Assembly: GCA_001579985.1 (NCBI GenBank)
Contig: LRSR01013995.1
Coordinates: 1 to 46,385 of the forward strand
Source of the DNA: Hypsibius dujardini
Taxonomy: Eukaryota; Tardigrada; Eutardigrada; Parachela; Hypsibiidae
DNA length: 46,385 nucleotides
Direction of reading: 5' to 3'
Positions 10,768 to 22,685 of this stretch are shown piece after piece (position 1 is the first letter of the stretch; every line of letters starts with the position of its first letter). The translations under genes were made by a program, and so were the position numbers. The notes beneath the pieces were generated by a model. That model did no database searches, had not been told where the DNA came from, and saw only the letters and a list, made by a program, of their open reading frames with translations.

Positions 10768-12211
10768 TTAGTAAATCTGACCACTCGGTACAATCGTTAG
10801 TTCTGTGATGACGACGTGTGGAGGCGACCCGACCACGTAAAGAACAGCATCGGAGATGTCTTTACACTCCAGCGCCAAGGCATCCAGAAAAGTTCCCTTG
10901 ATATTCTCTCCAAGGGCTTCCTTATACTGTTCGACTACCCGGGACGACACTAGTCCGGGACTGATACTCTGGAAAAGCAGGAAAACAAAGCAAAAAATTA
11001 GATTTGTCATCATCGCTAAATTATAAAAATATACATGACTTACCGTAACACGGATTTTGCTTTTCTTTTTGGCCAACTCGGTATAGAGGTTCTTAGTCAT
11101 TGCGGTGATCATATGTTTGGCTCCAGAATAAAATCCAATCCCGTCCATGGAAAGCGCCGTATTGGTATGGCCAGCGATACTATAAAACAGGACGTTCAAT
11201 AATTTACCTTCAATTTTATTATAAAATGTATTTCTGCCGAAAAAAATTGCGAAAAACACGTTTTTAAATTAAAATCTGCATCTCAACTCATCACCTGTTG
11301 ATGTTAATAATGTGCCCGTCCTCAATTCCGTCCTTCTCCAAAAGTTTCAGGGTCTCTCGAGTGCAGATTGAAGTAGCCAGGACATTCAACTATAAACATG
11401 ATAAACATGATTTATATCTTTACTTTACAAAAGCTCTTACAAAAGGTCAGCAAAGCGTCAATGATTTAGACCGGACTACCGTACAAGTCCTCATACTCTG
11501 CGTACGTCACAGCCCTTTTTCAAACCAACATTCAATTCAATTCACTTTCACTCGTTTGGTATGAACGGCTCACGCTCATGGGTTGTTCAGAGCCGACCCT
11601 ATTACGCAATGCACATCACACAGTGTCACAAACTGGCGACTGTTGCACATTCTCAAACTTTCCCTCTTTTTTACTTTAAATTTAAGCATTCTTGTGTCTG
11701 GAATGGCTAATTCCCAATGCAATCGCAAGTTTTCAGTCACTGTGAAGTACGCAAAATATGAGGAATTCTACTGTATTCCGTAATTACCCGAAACATGTGC
11801 TGCCAATCTTCAGTTGACTGACTCTCCAAGCTGCCCATTTTTCCACCGCCAGCATTGTTCACCAGAATATCTACATGACCCCATTTGGTTTGAATCTCAT
11901 GGAACAAGGCCGAAATTTCTTCCTCCTTTTCCAGGTCAGTTTTCACAGGGAAAATATTTCCAGAACCCGGCGGCAGTTTTTCACCCAGCTCCTGCACGAA
12001 ACAATTTCATGTTCACGTCCAAAAAGGCAATCATACATATAGCTGTTGCAAGTTCCTTTTCATTTTCGTTCATTTTTACCTCGAGTGTCGAGGGATTCCG
12101 AGCGCATCCAATAACGTTAACTCCAGCTCGAGCAAGACCTTCCGCAATGGCGAATCCAATCCCAGCCGATGCTCCCGTTACCAGCGCATGCTTGCCTCTC
12201 CATCGCTCCAT
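10768..12211 (-). CDS. SDR gene C, DHRS11-like reductase
   Basis: Five exons (minus strand): 12080-12211, 11788-11991, 11295-11389, 11044-11179, 10768-10968, giving 768 nt and 255 aa. Residues: TGASAGIG at 12-19, CARN at 36-39, NNAG at 89-92, the catalytic Asn in the LNVL helix at 114, Ser 144 (codon split by intron 3), Tyr 161 and Lys 165 (FYSGAK), then ISPGLV at the start of the C-terminal segment. This is a complete classical SDR active site, so an NADP(H)-dependent carbonyl/alcohol oxidoreductase is expected. Exon 4 has one extra codon relative to B. Intron 2 carries a small element with inverted ends. Gene E is its near-identical sister. Confidence 0.93.
11489..11763. mobile_element. Small element with 24-bp inverted ends, intron 2 of gene C
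   Basis: The left end (11489-11512, CCTCATACTCTGCGTACGTC...) and right end (11740-11763, ...AGTACGCAAAATATGAGG) are inverted copies with a few mismatches. The interior (about 11520-11735) matches gene E's intron in the opposite orientation. It has no convincing coding frame and is probably a MITE. Confidence 0.65.
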
Positions 12212-13247
12212 TTTGTATATTTGTTTTGTTCCAATGCAAAAATGTAGTAGAACTGAAACCAATTTCACACTCTGATGCCGTGTGGTGGAGAAATCACAAA
12301 GAGGTAAAAATTTGCCACTCTGGTTCAAATTGAACTATGAAAGTTCCTATCACGACTGAGCTGAAAAAAGAGTGTTGAAATTGTTACTCTTGACATTCTG
12401 CTGTGACCGCAAATCCTTAGATATGTGCGAAGTACTAATCGTGGCGGTGTTTGCTTGCGGTCCAAGGTTTGCGATAATTTCTGTCGCGCCGAAAATGTCT
12501 CGTCAGGAAGTAAAAGTTCATGGCTACAAAGGTTTAGGTACGGGCGACTTTGTACGCCGCCTTAAAAATTCAAAGCGAAGGTTGCAGATCATATCACGTA
12601 GCATGCCGTAGCACCACATAGCAGCACTAAAAAATGTAATTTTTGAAAAGTGAAAACATTATTCAAGAGACCGAGACAACCATGGTCACACAATTTAAGA
12701 GCTAGACACAAACGAGGCCAGAGTCAGAGATTCAGGACCAGGCCACAGACACGGGCAAGGTGATTGACCCCTGACAGAATTTAAGACACAGATATGGGCA
12801 TGAATCCAATTCAAGCCAGAATCGCTCAAAAAGTATGAAATCAATTCGACAGCTTCTTAAATATTGATAATTATAAAGCAGCTAAAATATTATTTTTGAT
12901 GTTTGAGATCGCGAAGCGTGAGTAATAACTTGTGCTCTTAGCTAGAATATTCTTGGTTCAGAAATCAACAATCAATAAGTAGTTTGATCTTAAGAAGAAC
13001 GTTTTGCCGTTGTTCATCTACGCGAACAGATTTTTAAAAACGAACTCATTCATCTCTTTGATAAAACTGAACAACTTTTTTTTGTATTACTTGTATCGTC
13101 GCGCATTCATTTCTCCAAATCCGTTTTTAACTTGGGAGGTAGAAAGAGAGAGAGAGAAACAGAAAGTAGAATGTACTACTATATGTGTATAAATACGTAG
13201 GAAATGAAGGGATGATGTTTATTTTTGGGAAGAATGTGACTTGGGGT
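12212..13247. other. Intergenic, C to D
   Basis: The first ~320 bp (to about 12530) match 20225-20540 upstream of gene E, so the C/E duplication includes the 5' flank and probably the promoter. No gene was recognised in the remainder. A second copy of the 58-bp repeat lies at 13083-13140, followed by a short GAGA tract. Confidence 0.5.
13083..13140. repeat. 58-bp dispersed repeat, copy 2
   Basis: Near-identical to 10094-10152. It ends at TTGGGAGGT and is followed by a GAGAGAGA run. It lies about 110 bp beyond the stop codon of gene D. Confidence 0.75.
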
Positions 13248-15062
13248 TTAGTTCCCAGGAACAATGGTCAGCTCGGAGACAGTGACGTGCGACGGGGTGC
13301 TCAATACGTAAAGTGCCGCATCTGCAACATCCTTGGCCTCGAGTCCGTTTCCGGATTGAAAAAAGTGGCCCGAGTTAGAATCCTTCTTCATCTCCGCGAC
13401 GAGCGGGGTGTTGACCATACCGGGACTCAGGCTCTAACCGAAAAAACATTTTATTAAAGCCGAAATAAAATGCGACTACACCCATGGGCGGAGTCACATA
13501 TATAGCTAATATATATATATATATAACTTCAGACTATTCCATCCCAAAATAAATTTCAATCGATGGGCATCAGCCAATTTTTTTTCTGGGCTCTTGGGGC
13601 GGGGCTTGGACCAATTCTTGAAAAAGTTTAAGTTACATTATTTAGACCTCTCCGAAAAATACCCAAAGCTCCGCCCCTGATTTCCGATCAATGTCTTCGC
13701 AACTGCGACTTAATTGGAAATTGGATTTCAAATGGAATAGTTTCAACAAAGGTTTCTTGCAATGTATTTAGACATAGATTCCCACTATGTAATTGGCTAT
13801 TATTGTGAAGGTGATGTGACTCAAATTTACGTCTATTAAATTATAGTCAAACTTGTGGTTGAAATTTACTTTTAGTTTTTTAAACCTAAAGGTTCGCCGT
13901 ACCGTAACACGAATCTTGCTCTTTTTTGCCGCCAGTTCCGTGGTCAGCGCCTTAGTCAAGGCGGTGATCATGTGTTTTGTTCCGGCGTAAAAGTTCAGAC
14001 CGATGTTCACGGGAGTATTGGCGTGCCCAGCAATGCTAAATAAAACAAACAAAAATTATCATTGGAACAGCAAGTTTAATTCACAGTTATACAAATTATC
14101 ATGCTGTCTCCTTTACCTGTTGATATTGATGATGTGACCCTCCTCGATTCCGTCCCTTTCCATTAACTTAAGATACTCTCGGGTGCAAATTGTTGTAGCT
14201 AGAACGTTTAGCTATGAGTAAAAGAAATTAAATTATTTTGCCTGTTTCGTGGATCCAATTTTAAGTAAAAAAATTGTTAAAATAATAAAAATACTAAGGA
14301 TACCATAGTCATTATCTCCTTTTATTTCTTTTTTTCGTCCGTCACGCAGCGAATACTTCTTGAGTTTAAAAATCAACAGATATCGCGATCGAGCTCAATG
14401 CCTTCAAATCACAAGTAAAGAAGAAGCATTTAACACACTCTATCTCACTTCAAATGAAATTACGAATAATTATCGGAAAAATGTGCTTGTGGTTTAAATT
14501 TAAAAGCAAACTCATTTAGCATTAGTAGGAAACAAAATTTACTTACTCATAATCGAGCATTAACTGAATAAATAAAAATACATCTTTTTTAAAATATATT
14601 TTGATTATAATTATAACTAATAATCAGGTATTTAATATAACTCACATTAAACATGGTCTGCCAGCCCTTAGTCTCCCCATCCACCAAATTGCCCAGCACT
14701 CCGGTGCCGGCATTATTGATCAGAATATCGACGTGTCCCATCCGGTTGCCGATTTCCGTGAAGAGCTTCAGGATGTCACCCTCCTTCGTTAAATCACTCC
14801 GGACGGGCGTCACCTTGCCGGCATTCTCCGGCAATTTACCATTCAGCGCCTGCCAAACGCTAAATTAATTTTCGACAACACACAACACAATAGAATGGAT
14901 CAGTAATTACATTAGGCGTACCTCCAGGGGCGTTGGATTACGCGCGCATCCGATCACATTCACTCCCGCCTCCAGCAGACCCACGGCAATGGCGTACCCA
15001 ATTCCCGTGGAAGCACCCGTCACCAGGGCTGTCTTGCCTCTCCATCGCTCAATACCGGTCAT
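13248..15062 (-). CDS. SDR gene D, DHRS11-like reductase
   Basis: Five exons (minus strand): 14922-15062, 14646-14849, 14117-14211, 13903-14035, 13248-13433, giving 759 nt and 252 aa, all GT-AG. The start is unusual. At the position where the other copies have ATG, this gene has ATT (Ile), and the first in-frame ATG is three codons upstream, giving MTGIERWRGK. TGASTGIG, CARN, ILINNAG, CTRE, the split Ser codon and FYAGTK (YxxxK) are all present. Exon 5 encodes SLSPGMVNTPLVAEM and ends IVPGN-stop. Intron 4 (469 bp) holds a foldback element. The active site looks complete. Confidence 0.9.
13534..13740. repeat. Foldback element in intron 4 of gene D
   Basis: Ends are inverted (CTATTCCAT / TTGGAAT-type, GGAATAG). 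Inner arms carry GGGGCGGGGCTTGG and CCAAAGCTCCGCCCC around a ~55-bp loop. It is related by its core to the elements at 5355-5580 and 38317-38955. Confidence 0.65.
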
Positions 15063-18000
15063 GTCTTGAATTAAAATAAATTATTATTATTATTTCAAAC
15101 GAAATTAATTAGATTCCTTATAAATTCTGATACAAAAGTGTAAAGATAAAACTTTTGATGAAGGCTGAAAAACGATAGTCCAGCTCGTTAGGAATGGAGA
15201 GAAAGATCCCGATGTCACTGCTTTTATTATATTTGCAGTCTATTTACAATGTAAGCTCGTGGTTCTCTTCACAATCAATAGTCTCTCAGCCTCTTTCTCT
15301 CTCTCTTTGACAGCAGGGTTTCCTATTTAAAGGCTGATCTCCCAGTATAATTGTTGCGCTCGGTTCTTCCCAGGTCAGAGCTCGCACACGCTGCGCATCG
15401 ATGAGGGACTATCAATGTGACAGGCAGAATTGGGCAGGGGGAACATTTGGAACGATGGTGCAATTATAATTGTCCTCGTAGGAGGGGCACGGTCGATATT
15501 CCCATGCGACTGTCATATGCATGTGCAGGGTCTTCCACTGCGAACCCTCTTCCGCAGATGTAGCCTGTAGGTGAAAAGACAGCAGCGGGTAAAAAAGGTA
15601 GAAACGGGTCCTGCCGGCATTCGTGGCAGACAGCGGGAGTTGGTTACGCCCAAAGCGCGGGGAAATTACAGGGTCCACCACGAACATTTACTTAACTTGC
15701 CATCTCATAAGCTGAAAACGCAAAAGCCAACTTACTAAGCGAACAAAAGTAGTGTACCGGATACGGGAATGCTTTTGGCACGGGCCTTCGCAGGCCCTCG
15801 CCTGAACTGTGTGTGTGCTATTGACAAAATATTATCTGCATTGGAAAGCCCACTTTGATGGCTATCCAAATCACTTTCAAAATCAAGATTCAGGTTGTTG
15901 AATCAGAAGGTGTGTCGGAAAACCCAAGAACCAACACTGTCATATTTTGTCCCATGGACCGTATTTTAGATCTCCCTCAACTTTAAAGCGAATCTAAAAA
16001 ACCAAAACGACAAACTGTAGATCCATGTTAGATTTATGTACAAAAAAATTAGTAATATTCAATCAATCCTGCACCTCTAAATTAAGTGAGATTCATCAAA
16101 ACCCCTTTTTTTTAAATAAAAAAACTTTTAGACTCAAAAGTGGGGTACGGGTCCACGCTGATAACTATCTCAGTTGTTATGCGAATGAAATAATTTTAAT
16201 CACATTGAAGAGCCCAATTATTGCACCCCTCCTTTTTTACTAAAAACTACTGTTTGTTGTTGCATTTTGGGTCTCCAGTTTCGATCTAAAGTTAGAGATG
16301 CACGATTCAAAAAAATGGATGAACTTACCTCTGGGACGTTTTATTTTTTTTCAAAAAGAAAGTTGCTGTCAAATTAATTTTTTTCTTTTGAATGGGATAG
16401 CCCCATAAACCATGCGTGTTTTAACTTTGTGTTGCTCACGCTCTGCTTTGAGAAATGCGAACCAGTTTTGATCTGGGTCAGCGAACTTAGCAAAATCTGC
16501 CATTAACCAGACAAGGATTAATTTTTAGGTGCTGCTACAAACCAATGCATAGCACCTGTCCTGCTCCTGTCCCAACGTCAAACCAGGCAAATGTTTCACA
16601 GACCTATAGGCCTTCTTTCGAAATCAAGCATAAAAATGTTTTTATCAGTTCAAATAGGGTCACATTCAGCAATTTTAGGGTAGTGCCAAAAGTTCTCCCG
16701 CACCCGGTATGAGTAGAAATAAGAGCTTGCTTCTTTTGGTCAAAGCCGGAAGTGAACGGGAGAGTCGTCGCATCAAGTGATTCCAAAATTTAAATGGGAC
16801 AAATCACTGGTTGGGTTGCAAATATTCCTTATAAAAACTGATGATTCCGTGAAGAAGCGAAAACACATAGTTTATTAGAGTCTTTTAATATGTAAACAAG
16901 ATGTATTAAGTCATTTTTCCGTGAAATTTGATTGAGAAATGTATATCCTTGAGGAGAACGGCGAAATTCTGGCTGAATTTGGCGGGCTCAAAATGTCCAA
17001 CTTTACAAAAAAGCACTCAGCCTGAAAATTGTCGTTGACATTTTTAAAACTCAAATTTGTATGAAAGTCAAATCACCTAGAAATTTGCTTTTGAAAGAAT
17101 TTAAGCGCTTTGAGTAACTGTAAAATTTTCAGAGGCATTCAAAGTTGAGTAAATTTTCATGGTGGACCCTGTACAATATGGTGATTGCATGGAGAACTTC
17201 TCAAACCAATGCCTATACATATACGTTGATATTGTGGTTCATTTTAAAATAATTTGGCTACGACAGGGGGTCTAGAAAACGATCCGGAGCGAAAGGGAAT
17301 GAATTCTCTCACTGACGCAAACCGCCAAATGAGCCGACTATTATCATATGGCCTTTCAGATACCACAGATTCCAGTTGAATAGTATTGGATATTACCGCT
17401 ACGGTCTTCACTTCAGAATTATCCTATGGACCCGCCCCCTCAGACCCAACCCCGTGATGAGCCGCATTGGTTCTAGCATTAATGCCTTCTTCCGAGTATT
17501 GGTCATCTGTTCTGGTGTCGGTTGCGGCCTGGTATCGTGTGTGTGTGTTCATCAGGGACCTATCTAGGTCGCCATCCTAGTCTTCCCGAGGATCACCGGA
17601 TTAAGTCAAGAACTGCTTGTGGATCATCACCCTTGCAGATGACCTTGCCGGGCGGACTCAAGGCTCGCGCCGTCATCCAACCAGCGAATTTCCCTTTGAT
17701 CCTTCTGCTTATCACACCCCGAAGACTGTTTGGCTGATGCCTTGGCTGAAGACTTGGCGATGCCACTTGGTTCTAAATGCATGCTTGGTTATATGATCTT
17801 GTCGGAAAGTAGTTTATTGTCATGCAGAAGCCTGACTCCTCTCGTATGCGGGTTGTCACACCAGTTGTTGGACTAACCGTTTTTGATGTCGTGTCATAGG
17901 GACTCGCGTTCGGCCACCGCAGGTCGTTACCCACAACAGCGCCCTCACTATGCTACTTCAAATGCAAACCCAGAAAGCCCACTGAAATGCCGTTAGATTG

Positions 18001-18409
18001 ACTAGCTAAAGCAATTTATTTCCAAATTATTTTTAGTTCTAAAAAAAAGTTGTCTCTCAAATTGTTCCTGATGTCAACTAAATGCACCGATACTTAAAGA
18101 AACAATGATGCAGGAGTTAAACTCGCACAAGCACTGTCAGCGGGTGAGCTCCCATCACCTCAATTTAAATGGCGTCTTCTACTATTGAGCCGCAATTCTT
18201 GCCAAATTTATATTATTGTACTTAAAAGGGATTAAGTAACCCGCACCTTCTGTAGCTCTCAGCCCTGTCGTTTTTATCCTGATGTTTCTTGGTAAAAATG
18301 ATCGAAAGAAACGCGGCTTGCCTCTGTCAAACTTCGTCCTCTTAATTGCAATGCATCGTGATTATAGCTACAGCAGAGGTTGCTATGACCGTTTATCCAA
18401 GTGTCTGGA
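15063..18409. other. Long intergenic gap, D to E
   Basis: No gene recognised with confidence. A CT-rich tract lies at 15293-15309. A possible terminal exon is listed separately at 15412-15566. The stretch 17376-17760 has short open frames on both strands without a recognisable domain. From about 17833 to 18409 the DNA is the copy of 10153-10767 that flanks gene C. The middle (15700-17370) is AT-rich and featureless to me. Confidence 0.45.
15412..15566 (-). CDS. Possible terminal exon, unknown protein
   Basis: A minus-strand frame follows a good acceptor (TTTTCACCTACAG) and encodes about 51 residues ending at a stop. It includes HMHMTVAWEYRPCPSYED and four Cys. The acceptor and composition suggest a last exon, and the frame stays open upstream to an ATG at 15687. 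I do not recognise the protein and found no partner exon. It lies upstream of gene D on the same strand. Confidence 0.2.
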
Positions 18410-20224
18410 TTAGTAAATCTGACCACTCGGTACAATCGTTAGTTCTGTGATGACGACGTGTGGAGGCGACCCGACCACGTAAAGAACAGCATCGGAGATG
18501 TCTTTACACTCCAGCAGCACGGCATCCAGAGCAGTCCCCTTGACGTTCTCCCCAAGGGCTTCCTTGTACTGCTTGACTACCCGAGAAGATACGATTCCGG
18601 GACTGATACTCTGGAAAAGAAAGAAAACACAGCAGCGAGTTAGATTTTATTCATCATCGCTAAATAATAAAAATATACATGACTTACCGTAACACGGATT
18701 TTGCTTTTCTTTTTGGCCAACTCGGTATAGAGGTTCTTACTAATTGCGGTGATCATATGTTTGGCTCCGGAATAAAATCCAATCCCGTCTATTGTAAGGG
18801 CGGTATTGCTATGGCCAGCGACACTGTAAGACTACCTTCAGTTACTATTGAACTAATAAACTACCTTCAATTTTATTATAAAATGTATTTCTGTCGAAAA
18901 AATTGTTAGAAACACGCTTTTAAAATTAAAATCTTAGCTCATCACCTGTTGATGTTAATAATATGCCCGTCCTCGATCCCGTCCTTCTCCAGAAGTTTCA
19001 GGGTCTCTCGAGTGCAGATTGAAGTAGCCAGGACATTCAACTATAAACATGATAAACATGACTCATTTCTTTACTCTACAAAAGCTCTTTACAAAAGCTC
19101 AGCAAAGCGTCAATGGTTTAGACCAGACTACAGTATAAGCCCTCATATTTTGCCTACGTCACATTGCCAATTTCAACTCCACTGCCTCATTCTTTCTCTG
19201 CTGCATTAAGCGGCTCCGACCCGTGGTACAAAGCCGAACTGCCACTGGTAACTCAAAACGCTGTTCACAAAGACGGAAAACTTGCGATTGCATTGGGGAT
19301 TAGACATTCCAGACACAAGAATGCTTAAATTTAAAGTAAAAGCGGGGGAAAGTTTGAGAATGTGCAACCGTCGGCAGTGTTTGACACGGTGTGATCTGTA
19401 TTGCGTAATAGGGTCGGCTCTAAACAACTCATGAGCGTGAGCCGCTCATACCAAACGAGTAAACTGAATTGAATTGAACGTGCCTTGAAAAAGACCTGTG
19501 ACGTACGCAAAATATAAAGACTTAGAAGGGAAATTCTTTTTGTTTTTGGTCAAAATTCTTGCCGGGTCGCCGGCTATGTTAGTCCAACTCATTTTAATTT
19601 ATACTCAAATTTCATTTATTCTGAAGATTTGATGAGTTCTGTAAACTTTTGGCCATTCCCAAAAACTCAAAAATCACATGTGACGTCATCGTAGATTTCT
19701 TCTTCCGTTTGAATACAAAAACTATATTAAACAAAGTTTTGCGAAGATTTTTTACCAAAAACAAAGAGGCGAATTCCTTTTAACTGTATTCCGTAATTAC
19801 CTGAAATATTTGCTGCCAATCTTCGGTTGACTGACTCTCCAAGCTGCCCATTTTTCCACCGCCAGCATTGTTCACCAGAATATCTACATGACCCCATTTG
19901 GTTTGAATCTCATGGAACAAGGCCGAAATTTCTTCCTCCTTTTCCAGGTCAGTTTTCACAGAAAAAATCTTTCCAGAACCCGACGGCAGTTTTTCACCCA
20001 GCTCCTGCACGAAACAATTTCATATTCACGTCCAAAAAGGCAATCATACATATAGCTGTTGCAAGTTCCTTTTCATTTTCGTTCATTTTTACCTCGAGTG
20101 TCGAGGGATTCCGAGCGCATCCAACAACGTTAACTCCGGCTCGAGCCAGGCCTTCCGCAATGGCGAATCCAATTCCAGCCGATGCTCCCGTTACCAGCGC
20201 ATGCTTGCCTCTCCATCGCTCCAT
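18410..20224 (-). CDS. SDR gene E, near-identical sister of gene C
   Basis: Five exons (minus strand): 20093-20224, 19801-20004, 18946-19040, 18688-18823, 18410-18610, giving 768 nt and 255 aa. Exon sizes and almost all residues match gene C: TGASAGIG, CARNPSTLE, NNAGGGKMGS, CTRETLKLLEKDGIEDG, FYSGAK and the C-terminal SGQIY. Differences include QIFQ for HMFR at the end of exon 2, TIDG for SMDG in exon 4, and several changes in the exon 5 helix (KQYKEALGENVKGTALDAVL). All splice sites are GT-AG. Intron 2 is 760 bp against 398 in C, because it carries extra DNA and an inverted copy of the small element. The active site is complete. Confidence 0.93.
19141..19520. mobile_element. Inverted copy of the small element, intron 2 of gene E
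   Basis: The ends are inverted relative to each other (19141, CCTCATATTTTGCCTACGTC; 19496-19520, GTGACGTACGCAAAATAT). The stretch 19276-19500 is the reverse complement of gene C positions 11510-11735. About 110 bp next to the left end has no counterpart in C. Confidence 0.65.
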
Positions 20225-21352
20225 TTTGTATATTTGTTTTGTTCCGATGCAAAAATGTAGTAAAACTGAAACTAATTCCACACTGTGAGGCCGTGTGGTG
20301 TAAGAATTACAAAGAGGCAAAAATTCGCTACTCTGGTTCAAATTGAACTACGAAACTTCCTGTCACGACAAAGCTGAAAAGAGTTTTAACTTAAAATCTG
20401 CTGACACTCTGCCGTCACCGCAAATCCTTAGATATGTATGTAGTACTTAACGTGGCGATGTTTACTTGCGGTGCAAGGTCTGCGATAATTTGCCGTAAAT
20501 GTTTTGTCAGGAGTTCAAGCCATAAGAGTTCCAGACCACAGAAATTCGCGTTGCATAATCTTCTTTGCATTGTTAAGCTATCTTCATTATTGCTGCCAAG
20601 TATAGCAGCTGATGGCACCACCTGTGTATGTGCGATTGGACAAGATGTTGTCAATGAAAATATATTTACTGGTAGACCAGGACAGACTGGTCGGATGTCT
20701 GATGATCGCCGCACCTCAGATGTGGTTCCTTATGTAGATTAGTCGCGTCACTTGCCAACTCATGATAAATAAATAATTCATGAATTTCACATAGCATTAT
20801 GTTTTCTTTACCTCTAGAGCATGCATTCCTACTTCATAAGTTGGTAAAACTATTAGAATAGAAATTAAAGCTAATATGCAATCCCAAATTTTTTACTTTT
20901 AGTTTTTTTAGTTTCTGAAAGAAAACTAGATTACTAGATGGTCTTACCACTAATGACTTAGCTAGAAACAAGTACTTCCACAAACGATTCAAAATTAGTC
21001 AGCTTTATTCTTTAAAAGTAAAGTAAAAAACTTCATCACTAAAGAGAGACTAAACAAAGTATCTTTAGTCACTAGTGACTAAACACAACTAAACAGATGC
21101 TAATGTGCAAATTATAAACTAAAACTGAATTTTTCTACGGCTTTTTTCCTCAGGCTAGTTCTTGGTGAGAGATATGGAAGCCAGAATACGTATTACAGAA
21201 AGAAGTAATTAATATATAAGAAATATGAAGAAATCAAGAAATACGGAAGCGACTATTCCGCTAAGCCTGCTAGCATGTTAAGAAATTTGTCTAGGTTGGG
21301 TGGTGGAATGAGGACCCGTTCAAATGTAAGTCCTCCATCGTAAGTTGTGGCC
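20225..21352. other. Intergenic, E to F
   Basis: The first ~315 bp match the upstream flank of gene C. The rest is AT-rich, with a run of short TTTAGTCACTAGTGACTAAA-like palindromes near 20930-21120. No gene recognised. Confidence 0.45.
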
Positions 21353-22531
21353 TCATTTCATTTGGCCGTTTGGGACGATGGTCAGCTCGCTAATGACCAC
21401 GTGTGAGGGCGCTCCCACAACGTAGAGTACGGCATCGGAAATATCCTTGCAATGAAGGGATTTCATGGAAGTGAATTCCTCAGAGATTTCATAGTCTTTG
21501 TGAGTTCTTCAACGGCCCGTGAAGCCACCAATCCCGGACTGATACTCTACAGAAGCAGGATGATATCATTTCAACAGTCTTATTTCTCTCTTGTACACTA
21601 TCGTAAAATAGCCCATCATAATTGTCACACTGGGGATCGTAACGTGGCGCGAATTTCGTTCTTCTTCTGGACCAGCTCGGTGTGTAAAGCCTTCGTCAAG
21701 GCAGTCAGCATGTGCTTCGTGCCGGAACAGAAGTTGAATCCCGGGCCAGTTACTGCGATATTTTCATGCCCAGCAACACTAAGGTGAATAACACCTATAT
21801 AAATTATTATACGGTATACACTACAACGTAAAAAAGCTAAACGACTGATTAGAACTCCACCGAGTAAGCTTAAAAATATCACAGAAATATTTTACAAACA
21901 TTTTATGTCGAACTATGCTTGTTTAATCTCCTCTACCTGTTAATGTTGATGATATTTGCCTCCTCGAAATGATCCTTCTCCAGCAGATTCAACGCTTCCC
22001 TCGTGCAGATGGCGGTTGATAGGACGTTCAGCTTCAGAACACAAATAGTGGAATTACTTTCAGATTTTGCGGCGATATTTTGAGGCGTTTTTTTCGAGCA
22101 AATTCTTACGTCAAGCCTCTTTCCCCAGTCCGCGGTGGACTGATGGGTCAGAGTGCCGTAATCTCCGCCGCCGGCATTGTTAACCAGAATATCAGCATGT
22201 CTGAATTCTGTCTGGATCTCTTTAAACAGCGCTAGAATCTCCTCTTCGTTCTGCAAATCCGTTTTGAAGGGGTAAAATTTCCCGTGTTAGCTGGTAGTTT
22301 AGGTCTAAGCTCCAGCGAAGCATATGGCAGTAAATAAACAATCGGTCATGAAGAAATAGGTCCGTACATGCCAAGCCGTGGATGACGGGAAGAAATACCT
22401 CAAGAGTTGCTGGATTTCGTGCGCAGCCAGTGACATTCAACACCAACGTGGAGGAGACCCTCGGCAATGGTGAACCCAATCCCGGCGGAGGCGCCCGTCA
22501 CCAGGGCGTATTTCCCTCTCCATTGTTCCAT
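21353..22531 (-). pseudogene. SDR pseudogene F, multiple lesions
   Basis: All five exons are recognisable (minus strand): 22399-22531, 22110-22312, 21937-22031, 21643-21778, 21353-21546. Lesions: +1 in exon 1 near 22438 (133 nt instead of 132); the expected CAG acceptor before exon 2 reads CTG; -1 in exon 2 near 22282 (203 nt); the donor after exon 4 reads TT where GT is expected (21641-21642); and a frameshift in exon 5 near 21480 (194 nt, leading to an early stop). The catalytic Tyr is also Cys (NFCSGTK). Intron 2 is only 78 nt, has no stop and is a multiple of three. Remaining family motifs include NNAGGGDYG, CTREALNLLEKD and ELTIVPNGQM. It is surely non-functional as a full SDR. Confidence 0.9.
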
Positions 22532-22685
22532 CTCGACTAGCCAGGTACGACTATGGAGTAACCTATATAATGTAAATCATATAGGCAGCAAAAACATTAC
22601 GTAGCAACTGCTCAAGGTGCCACACGAATACGATTGCTGCTCTGTGAACAGTTTTGCGTACCATGCGAACATGTAGAGTAAACTG

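Noticed and set aside
11814-12275. 153-codon plus-strand frame, repeated at 19827-20288
   Set aside because: It is the antisense shadow of exons 1-2 of genes C and E. The conservation reflects the SDR exons on the other strand.
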